The notes below the pieces were generated by a model. The model saw nothing but the letters and a program-made list of their open reading frames with translations, searched no databases and was not told the origin of the DNA. From the NCBI GenBank assembly GCA_964461115.1, contig CAYWSX010000013.1, forward strand, positions 1 to 63,739: 63,739 nucleotides of DNA, read 5' to 3'. Both the position numbers and the translations under genes were made by a program. Origin of the DNA: RGIG2134 sp964461115. Lineage in GTDB: Bacteria > Cyanobacteriota > Vampirovibrionia > Gastranaerophilales > Gastranaerophilaceae. Positions 59,001-63,739 of this stretch are shown here, one piece after another (the first letter of the stretch is position 1; every line of letters begins with the position of its first letter).

Positions 59001-59518
59001 TGAATTTCTATATAATAATCATCTTTAAAAAGCGCTTTGTAGTATTCTGCACGCCTTTTCGCTTCAGCCTTGTCGCCCTTTAGGATAAATTTTGCAACTT
59101 CACCCTGAACGCAAGCAGAAAGACAGATTAAATCTTCAGAATACTCCTCAATCAATTTGTGATTTATACGCGGTTTGTAATAGAATCCCTCAACTGCAGC
59201 GATAGAAGCAAGTTTTACAAGATTTTCGTAGCCTTTTTTTGATTTTGCAAGCAAAACAAGGTGATAAAGCTCATTCTGTCCTGACTTTTTCTCGTGAATA
59301 TCACCGTCATAAACGTAAAACTCGCAGCCGACAATAGGCTTCACTCCTGCTTCCTTAGCGGTTTTACAGAATTCCATCGCACCGTACATAACCCCGTGGT
59401 CTGTTATTGCAACTGCGGGCATGTCGTTGTTTTTTGCAAATTCGCAAAGCTTCTTGAGGCGTATAGCCCCGTCGAGCAAACTGAATTCTGTGTGTAAATG
59501 TAGAGGTACGTACTTCAT
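56081..59518 (-). CDS. dnaE: DNA polymerase III subunit alpha (DnaE)
   Basis: Replicative polymerase, 1145 residues, uninterrupted (not split and without an intein, unlike many cyanobacterial dnaE genes). PHP domain HLHTEFSLLDGA (7-18) and ITDHGVMYG (about 39); polymerase core with PVGPGRGSAAGSLVAYSLGI (about 355), catalytic PDVDIDFCIERRGEVIDYVA (about 397), YQEQIMQIFQVLAGYS (about 676) and CFNRSHSAAYAFISYQTAYL (about 740); OB-fold near ITICGLLSQVRQVPFKKDPT (about 975). The ATG lacks a Shine-Dalgarno but TAAATT with an upstream TG sits six bases before it. Confidence 0.98.
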   Translation of the reverse strand: MKYVPLHLHTEFSLLDGAIRLKKLCEFAKNNDMPAVAITDHGVMYGAMEFCKTAKEAGVKPIVGCEFYVYDGDIHEKKSGQNELYHLVLLAKSKKGYENLVKLASIAAVEGFYYKPRINHKLIEEYSEDLICLSACVQGEVAKFILKGDKAEAKRRAEYYKALFKDDYYIEIQDHGLDVQKRSNPDLIRIARELDVKLVITNDSHYLKKEDANWHDTLLCLQTNAMKDDESRFRFSNNEFYVKTPSELRDAFKWLEADEFEKAIQNTVDIADKCHFMLDKDRAPLPSFDVPAGHTVDSYLHYQVIEGLKRLYGEITPEIETRYKYELQIIEQMGFSAYFLITWDFIKFAKDNDIPVGPGRGSAAGSLVAYSLGITDLDPIEHNLLFERFLNPERYTMPDVDIDFCIERRGEVIDYVAQKYGTDKVCQIITFGTLAAKAALKGVARVYNIPFADANKWSQLIPTGPKVYIDDALQPGMELTALYESDPKVKEIVDMAKQLEGVKVNFGMHAAGVIISYAPLNEIVPVQPSKEGIVITQYPMSDLETLGLLKMDFLGLRNLTMINHTLKLIKKRHGIELEINKVSLNDEQTYELLSRGDTDGVFQLESSGMKNLVRRLKPNVFEDMGALVALFRPGPLESGMVDDFVERKHGRQAVTYAHELLTPILKDTYGTIVYQEQIMQIFQVLAGYSLGQADMVRRMMGKKKFDEMAKQKEKFIEGSAKNGMAAKDATELFEQIEKFAAYCFNRSHSAAYAFISYQTAYLKAHYFVEYMSALLSSVKNDQDKTQMYIAECQKHGAKVLAPDINKSFADFAPDGENIRFGLASIKNVGEAVIENIRIERETNGEFTSLYDFCSRVDIKCLNKRTLESLIKAGAFSNIETSRKQLMYNLDSIVAQAQRESESKALGQASLFAALGSDSGFGQGSYTLQGDDSEFTDKEIQQFEKEYLGFYVTSHPLSSIRNSLPFLTTHNIAELGEMPNDKLITICGLLSQVRQVPFKKDPTKFLKAGIIEDLTGKIEFVVFYKTLLEFNSYVDNEQKVIFSGKLQRKDEDQISIVVDSVKPVENSNVVTLNVKKDIPFETLVGMKDVMLQHKGSDPIMFKLDNQAGEKILASSGFWVQATNDLVNSLKANYGEFVEVGINSLDN

Positions 59519-59524
59519 AATACA

Positions 59525-59533
59525 AATTTATCA
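59525..59533 (-). promoter_or_regulatory. Extended -10-like box before leaderless dnaE
   Basis: TG-A-TAAATT (59533-59525), six bases, ATG (59518). Weaker than the TATAAT cases but with the same geometry. Confidence 0.4.
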
Positions 59534-59590
59534 CGAACCGCCATCCATGTCGGTTAAGTTTTGAAAAGATTTAACCCAAACTTTCATTTA

Positions 59591-59619
59591 TTGAAAATTC
59601 ATGTATAATTATAGATAAT
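59591..59619 (+). promoter_or_regulatory. Sigma-70 promoter of the pilin-like gene
   Basis: TTGAAA (59591-59596), 17 bases, GATAAT (59614-59619). It leaves a leader of about 46 nt with AGAAGG before the ATG at 59672. Confidence 0.6.
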
Positions 59620-59703
59620 AAATTAATTTTAAATCTTCGATTTAAGAGACAGAAATAGAGAAGGATGAAAAATGCGCCAAAATGATAATTATACATTCAG
59701 TAA

Positions 59704-60483
59704 GTGCCCCCCCCCCAAAAAAACAGCCTAAAATCAAGGCTTTTGAAGTTTAAAGCTTTTACTCTTTCTGAAATTCTCATCTCCCTCTCAATCATAGGCA
59801 TCATCGCTGCACTCACAATACCGACACTATTCAACAAATACGAAAAGCACACGACCGTTGTAAAGCTTAAAAAAGGTTATTCGATGTTTGCAAATGTATT
59901 TGAGCGCGCAATAGGCGAACACGGCGCCGTTGAAGATTGGCCTGAACTGGCTATCTATGTCCCCGACCGCCCAAGTGAAGACTGCGGAATGTACAACGGA
60001 GCTGCAGAAAAATGCGTCGTTCCATTTGTAAATAAATACTTTTCAGGCATAAAATCCTACGAATACAAATTGAGACCGGCAAAGGTTTACCCGATAAAAA
60101 ACCTGCGGGGAACAAATCCAATGATGGCTGACTCCAATCAGTTAAAATGGTTTTACCTACCGGACGGGACTTGTTTTTTACTGTCGCTCAACTACGACGC
60201 GTCATTATTTTCATATATTTTCTACGACATAAACGGCGATTCAAAACCCAACATCATAGGAAAAGATATCTTTGTCTTTGACTTTGACGCGGTTCGCTCC
60301 TATAAATTTTCGATGGAACAAGCATGGGAGAATATGAATAATCCTAACTTTAGACAGAGAATTACGACACAAGCGCGAACAGCATGTAGTAAAACAGCCG
60401 CAGCAGGGTACTACAACGCTTTTTCCTGCGGCGCCCTAATCCAATATGACGGCTGGCAGATAAAAGACGACTATCCTTGGTAA
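59704..60483 (+). CDS. Type IV pilin-like protein; start separated from its best ATG by a C10 tract
   Basis: Pseudopilin-type protein: leader ending LLKFKA, then FTLSEILISLSIIGIIAALT with Glu5 and the PTLFNKYEKH continuation typical of the lineage; Cys-containing soluble domain (SEDCGMYNGAAEKC, DGTCFLLSL) of about 210 residues. Ala precedes the cleavage site. The uninterrupted frame starts only at a GTG (59704) without a ribosome binding site. An ATG at 59672 with AGAAGG 7 bases upstream encodes MRQNDNYTFSKC and runs into the ten C bases at 59707-59716 in a different frame; with 11 C (or 8 C) it would continue into the pilin. This is an off-phase contingency gene or an assembly error. Confidence 0.85.
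   Translation: MPPPQKNSLKSRLLKFKAFTLSEILISLSIIGIIAALTIPTLFNKYEKHTTVVKLKKGYSMFANVFERAIGEHGAVEDWPELAIYVPDRPSEDCGMYNGAAEKCVVPFVNKYFSGIKSYEYKLRPAKVYPIKNLRGTNPMMADSNQLKWFYLPDGTCFLLSLNYDASLFSYIFYDINGDSKPNIIGKDIFVFDFDAVRSYKFSMEQAWENMNNPNFRQRITTQARTACSKTAAAGYYNAFSCGALIQYDGWQIKDDYPW
59707..59716 (+). repeat. C10 homopolymer followed by A7 at the pilin-like gene start
   Basis: Ten C (59707-59716) then seven A (59717-59723). No other C run of this length was noticed in the window. The tract sits between a good ATG with ribosome binding site and the pilin frame. Confidence 0.9.
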
Positions 60484-60489
60484 AAGCCG

Positions 60490-61530
60490 TTATTTTATCA
60501 GCATGCAATCGCCATAGCTGTAAAAGCGGTACTTGTTCGCAATAGCTTCCGTGTATGCGTTAAAAATCTTGTCTTTGCCCGCAAGCGCGCTTACAAGCAT
60601 TATAAGCGTGGATTTAGGCAAGTGAAAGTTTGTAATCAAGGAATTTACAACCTTAAAATCATACCCCGGGTAAATAAACATCTCCGAACTGTCTTTTAAA
60701 GCCTTAATTTCGCCGTGTTTTTGAAACGTAGTCTCAAGCGTACGCGTAGAGGTCGTCCCAACAGCCACAATCCGTTTCCCGTCCTTCATTCCGTCCGAAA
60801 TAATCTTCGCCGCCGCCTCATCTATGCAAAATGCCTCGTTATCCATTTTGTGGTCTTCGATTTCCTCGGCATTAACGGGCTTAAACGTCCCAAGCCCCAC
60901 ATTCAGCGTCACATAGCAAACCTGAACGCCCTTTTGCTTAAGCTTATCCAGGATTTCTTCCGTAAAGTGAAGCCCTGCTGTAGGCGCGGCAACCGAACCC
61001 TTGTCCTTTGCGTAAACAGTCTGATAACGCTCGTAATCGAGATTTTCAACCTCTTCATTGCTCATTTTTCGTTCTATATAAGGCGGAAGCGGGATTTTTC
61101 CGACCCTATCCAGAACCTCAAAGATATCCCCTTCATAAACCAGCTTAACAAGCGCTTTTCCATCGTCATATTTTTCCACAAGCTTAATTCGAAGCTCATC
61201 ACCCGAAATCAAGACATCTCCGGCCTTGACTCTCTTTGCAGGACGTAAAAGTACTTCCCATTCGTCTTTGCGAACTTCTTTAAGCAGAAAAACTTCGATT
61301 ACAGCCCCGGTCTCTTTATTCGCGTAAAGTCTTGCAGGAATTACCCGGGTATTGTTCAAAACAAGCACATCGTTTTCGTCAAAATAATCAACTATGTCAT
61401 AAAAATGCTTGTGTTCAATCTCGCCTGTTGATTTATCAAGCACCAAAAGCCTCGACATGTCACGCTTTTGCGCTGGAAACTGGGCTATCAACTCATCAGG
61501 AAGTTCATAATCGAACTCGGACAGCTTCAT
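60490..61530 (-). CDS. queA: S-adenosylmethionine:tRNA ribosyltransferase-isomerase QueA
   Basis: Makes epoxyqueuosine in the queuosine pathway of tRNA wobble modification. 346 residues, standard length: FDYELPDELIAQFPAQKRDM (5-24), DVLVLNNTRVIPARLYANKE (about 53), RYQTVYAKDKGSVAAPTAGL (about 166), TLNVGLGTFKPV (about 209), GTTSTRTLETTF (about 257) and YDFKVVNSLITNFHLPKSTL (about 290). The ATG overlaps the yidC stop (TAATG). Other queuosine genes are not in the window. Confidence 0.97.
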   Translation of the reverse strand: MKLSEFDYELPDELIAQFPAQKRDMSRLLVLDKSTGEIEHKHFYDIVDYFDENDVLVLNNTRVIPARLYANKETGAVIEVFLLKEVRKDEWEVLLRPAKRVKAGDVLISGDELRIKLVEKYDDGKALVKLVYEGDIFEVLDRVGKIPLPPYIERKMSNEEVENLDYERYQTVYAKDKGSVAAPTAGLHFTEEILDKLKQKGVQVCYVTLNVGLGTFKPVNAEEIEDHKMDNEAFCIDEAAAKIISDGMKDGKRIVAVGTTSTRTLETTFQKHGEIKALKDSSEMFIYPGYDFKVVNSLITNFHLPKSTLIMLVSALAGKDKIFNAYTEAIANKYRFYSYGDCMLIK

Positions 61531-62645
61531 TATTTTGTCTCTTCTTCGATAGTTTTAATTTCTTTTACTTCCGCCTTGCGTGCAGACAAATCATCCTCAG
61601 AAGCAGTTTTCACGCCTGTCTTACGTTCTTGCTCCATATCAAGCTGCTTGTTTATGATAACCGTCTGAAGAACCTGAATAAGGTTGCTCGAAATCAAGTA
61701 CAAAAGCACGCCCGCAGGGATAGGTATGAAAATAAACGTCGCGGTAAGCATTATCGGCATCATGGTGCCCATAGTCTTCTGCATAGCGGCTTGAGTAGGG
61801 TCTTGCTGCGCTGTTTTGGTAGTCGCCATCATTATTTTTTGCGTTACAAACATCGAAGCTCCAAAAATCAACACCAGCAACAACACGTCGTAGTGAATTG
61901 TTGAAGAAACCGCTTTTGTCGGAACCGACGCTTTTAAAATGTCGCCCGATTTAACGAAAGTAACGTTTTCAACTTCTCTGGTGGTCGCGTCAATTACATC
62001 AAGCTCAGCTTTTTCAACTTTTTCAAGCTGTGCGTATTTCAAATTCAAATCATCAAGGCTGACTTTCAAATCAAGCGCTTCGCCCGGAACAATGTCCCCT
62101 TGCACCTGAACAAACTTGGTCGGCTTTGAAACTTTTTGCTCAATCGCTTCTTTATCACCTTTAACGTATATTTTAACGGTTTTGCCCGCTGTAAACTTGT
62201 CATTTGCCGTCACATTAAACGTATTATCGAAAGACGCACCAGCATTACCTTTTAAAGTCGCATCAAGTCGTTTAATAAAGTAGAAAGATGAATTTCCCGC
62301 CATTTGAATGAACATAGGGCTCATCAAAGCCGAATACAGCAAGATGAAAATAGGCATTTGTACAGCCATAGGCCAGCAGCCCGCCATAGGGTTGAATTTG
62401 TTTTCTTTATAGAATTCCATCATTTTTTGCTGCATCATTTGCGGATTAGACTTGTATCTGTCCTGAATAGCCTTCATCTTAGGCTGCAACTGCTGCATAA
62501 CTTTCATAGAACGCTGCTGTGACACACCCAAAGGCCACATTGCAAGTCTTATAATAACCGTCAGGAAAATAATCCCCCAACCGTAACTTCCCCCGTAATT
62601 CGAGAGAGTTTTTAATATATCTAACGTTAATGCTGTAAAATCCAC
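61530..62645 (-). CDS. yidC: Membrane protein insertase YidC, cyanobacterial-like with periplasmic insertion
   Basis: Inserts proteins into the inner membrane with or without SecYEG. 371 residues from a GTG at 62645, chosen because GAGGAA lies six bases upstream (frames further upstream have no ribosome binding site). TM1 about 16-38 (GWGIIFLTVIIRLAMWPLGV, with the groove Arg), cytoplasmic hairpin SMKVMQQLQPKMKAIQDRYK, TM2 PMFILLYSALMSPMF-type segment about 95, then a roughly 145-residue beta-rich insertion, and TM3-5 (DVLLLVLIFGASMFVTQKIM, MPIMLTATFIFIPIPAGVLL, LISSNLIQVLQTVIINKQLD). Charged tail. Couples to queA by TAATG. Confidence 0.95.
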   Translation of the reverse strand: MDFTALTLDILKTLSNYGGSYGWGIIFLTVIIRLAMWPLGVSQQRSMKVMQQLQPKMKAIQDRYKSNPQMMQQKMMEFYKENKFNPMAGCWPMAVQMPIFILLYSALMSPMFIQMAGNSSFYFIKRLDATLKGNAGASFDNTFNVTANDKFTAGKTVKIYVKGDKEAIEQKVSKPTKFVQVQGDIVPGEALDLKVSLDDLNLKYAQLEKVEKAELDVIDATTREVENVTFVKSGDILKASVPTKAVSSTIHYDVLLLVLIFGASMFVTQKIMMATTKTAQQDPTQAAMQKTMGTMMPIMLTATFIFIPIPAGVLLYLISSNLIQVLQTVIINKQLDMEQERKTGVKTASEDDLSARKAEVKEIKTIEEETK

Positions 62646-62763
62646 TTTAAATTCCTCATGTCCTCTAATCTGATAATAACATTTTAATATAAACAAAATT
62701 ATTGACTTGTAACAATTTGTTATTAATAAAGAATCAGGAATGACAGGCAAAGCTAGGGGTTGT

Positions 62764-63129
62764 ATGTCGATATTGACTTTTTTAGGACTAAAAAAATGCT
62801 CGCATGAAAAAATGAGCCTAAATATTGAATGCGGCTACTGCCCAGACTGCGGCGAATATGTTGAAAATCGGTGGTATCTCATCAGGTGTTCCTGCTGCGG
62901 CGTAAAACGTATCGCGATAACAAAGGGCACCGAAATCACACCCTCCGCATACTACTGCCAAAACTGCGGTGAGACAGGCTATTTTATAGAAGAACTCAAA
63001 CGCCTGAACTTTATAGACATAAATTACGCGACCGTTCTCAAATTCTCTCCAAAATCAGTCAAAGCAAACTATTCTCAAAGTTGGGTAAAAAATGAAAAGC
63101 ACGACATCCCGCTTTTAGCGGCTATTTGA
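62764..63129 (+). CDS. Zinc-ribbon protein of unknown function
   Basis: 121 residues from the ATG at 62764 (AGGGG upstream; an in-frame start at 62740 is less likely). Three CxxC-type knuckles: IECGYCPDCGEYVE (about 23-36), RCSCCGVKR (about 42-50) and YCQNCGETG (about 65-73), able to bind one or two zinc ions. Divergent from yidC. No catalytic region; a nucleic-acid- or protein-binding adaptor is a fair guess but unsupported. Confidence 0.82.
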   Translation: MSILTFLGLKKCSHEKMSLNIECGYCPDCGEYVENRWYLIRCSCCGVKRIAITKGTEITPSAYYCQNCGETGYFIEELKRLNFIDINYATVLKFSPKSVKANYSQSWVKNEKHDIPLLAAI

Positions 63130-63149
63130 TTTATTTTAAGTCAACATCG

Positions 63150-63270
63150 TCATTGTCGCGAAGCCTGTCCGCCATTCTCTGCAAAACTTGTCGTCATTCT
63201 GAACCCGATGAAGAATCTTTCTGCTTTTACGTTAGCCTCCTTCAGTCATTTCATTCCCTCAGAATGACAA
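63150..63270. repeat. Dispersed palindromic repeat, family A (decayed)
   Basis: GTCATTCTGAACCCGATGAAG, AATCTTTCTGC and CCTCAGAATGACAA halves. Confidence 0.75.
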
Positions 63271-63287
63271 AACAACCCCCCGGAGCA

Positions 63288-63440
63288 ATGGATTCACAGC
63301 CGAAATCAAAGCCTTCGAATAATAAAAGCCATAACCCTGAGGTTATGGCAAAAATGCTTATTTTAGTTTTCGTGCTAAATGGTCTTGTGTTTGTGTTATT
63401 AAAGTTTCAGCTACATCCAAGTCTAAGCTTGAATATTTAA
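63288..63440 (+). CDS. Small single-pass membrane protein (50 residues)
   Basis: Polar N-terminus MDSQPKSKPSNNKSHNPEVM followed by one hydrophobic segment (about 23-40, MLILVFVLNGLVFVLLKF). GGAG lies just before the ATG (short spacing). Its 3' end overlaps the convergent minus-strand gene by 18 bases. Not recognised; coding is probable because of the clean TM pattern. Confidence 0.5.
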   Translation: MDSQPKSKPSNNKSHNPEVMAKMLILVFVLNGLVFVLLKFQLHPSLSLNI

Positions 63441-63739
63441 TTTACTTAATTTTGTTATACTCTCATCTACAGCTTTTACACGTTTTTGGTGGTCGTCAGA
63501 GTGTAAGATGTTCAGTAATTTTGAGAAGAATCCGTTTCCGCCGATGATTTCACTTGATTCTTTTAATTTATTTCCAAATGCTGTGAACAGACCTACTGTT
63601 ATTACGTCTCTTTCACTTGCGCCTTCCATAGATTTTACAAATTCTTTAACTTGCTCATCTGAGAGGCCAGCAGTTCTTGCATAAAGACCCGGGTCTGCGT
63701 TATAGCCTTTGAATACCGCTTTTTGTGAATTTATTTGAT
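63423..63739 (-). CDS. Hypothetical protein, N-terminus cut by the window edge
   Basis: The frame is open to the last base. Visible about 105 residues: QINSQKAVFKGYNADPGLYA at the edge, then RTAGLSDEQVKEFVKSMEGA, a GLFTAFGNKLKESSEIIGGN segment and a helical end (HQKRVKAVDESITKLSKLNI). The AVFKGYN motif near the N-terminus resembles the SFKG/SFG motif of other lineage-specific proteins here, so the start is probably only a few codons beyond the window. Function unknown. Confidence 0.7.
   Translation of the reverse strand, partial: QINSQKAVFKGYNADPGLYARTAGLSDEQVKEFVKSMEGASERDVITVGLFTAFGNKLKESSEIIGGNGFFSKLLNILHSDDHQKRVKAVDESITKLSKLNIQA

Noticed and set aside
56081..59518. Split or intein-containing dnaE as in many cyanobacteria
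   Set aside because: The frame is continuous with all core motifs and normal length.
1..63739. tRNA, rRNA or tmRNA genes
   Set aside because: Gaps were read on both strands for cloverleaf-like arms and CCA-type ends; only dispersed palindromes were found.

Overview
The window reads as a chromosomal segment of an uncultured gut-type bacterium of the non-photosynthetic cyanobacterial sister lineage (Vampirovibrionia/Melainabacteria, most like Gastranaerophilales). The evidence is a BamA with three POTRA domains, a YidC with a large periplasmic insertion as in cyanobacteria, pilin-like proteins starting with a KAFTLxEhL / AALTIPTL hydrophobic segment, scattered partial flagellar genes, and moderate-to-low GC. 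That placement is inference from families and not a database match. No rRNA, tRNA, CRISPR array, complete IS element or prophage was seen.

Layout. 1-1954: 3' part of an SNF2 helicase. 2392-7097: two flagellin-architecture paralogues, a Gly-rich protein and a small coiled-coil pair, preceded by sigma-28-like promoters. 7373-8746: a secreted Tyr/Gly-rich protein and smpB. 9002-13154: bamA-tsaE-tsaB-methyltransferase operon. 13656-15692: fliJ/fliK/flgE-like trio. 15957-18672 (minus): aroF, glycosyltransferase, pilin-like protein. 19110-28517 (minus): lineage-specific proteins (membrane-anchored HELDH protein, RNase H-like protein, EF-hand/coiled-coil/glucosaminidase protein, two tandem membrane paralogues) with an iteron-like repeat array at 21272-21359. 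29207-33399: GIY-YIG protein, then a response regulator/histidine kinase/tadA/TIGR02757 overlapping operon. 33945-41020: recR-ybaB, HEAT protein, small hypotheticals, rnhC, gyrA. 41521-45443: fliD, rqcP, membrane protein, a predicted 135-nt terminated leader or sRNA. 45545-54864: Gly/Met-rich protein, dnaX, LD-carboxypeptidase, a second SNF2 helicase, DUF4013 protein, ribH, GT4 glycosyltransferase. 55136-63739: dnaE, a pilin-like gene with a C10 tract, queA, yidC, zinc-ribbon protein, small membrane protein, and a partial gene at the edge.

Nearly every gap longer than about 250 bases is filled with palindromic dispersed repeats of at least four families (A: GTCATTCTGA...AGAATCT / AGATTCTTC...TCAGAATGAC; B: GGTACCCTCCCTTCTAAAG...GAGCTGTC; C: GATCCTGAAACAAGTTCAGG; D: a roughly 95-bp element). 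They never interrupt a gene. Genes inside operons are tightly packed, with TAATG stop/start overlaps used five times.

Most noteworthy: sigma-28-type promoters in front of a lineage-specific gene family built like flagellin (conserved ends, variable middle); four tandem 22-bp iterons beside an AT-rich tract; a C10 tract that puts a pilin-like gene out of frame with its good start; an A10 slip site in dnaX with stops in both shifted frames; and a set of genes whose -10 box lies 6-7 bases before the ATG with no ribosome binding site (leaderless candidates).
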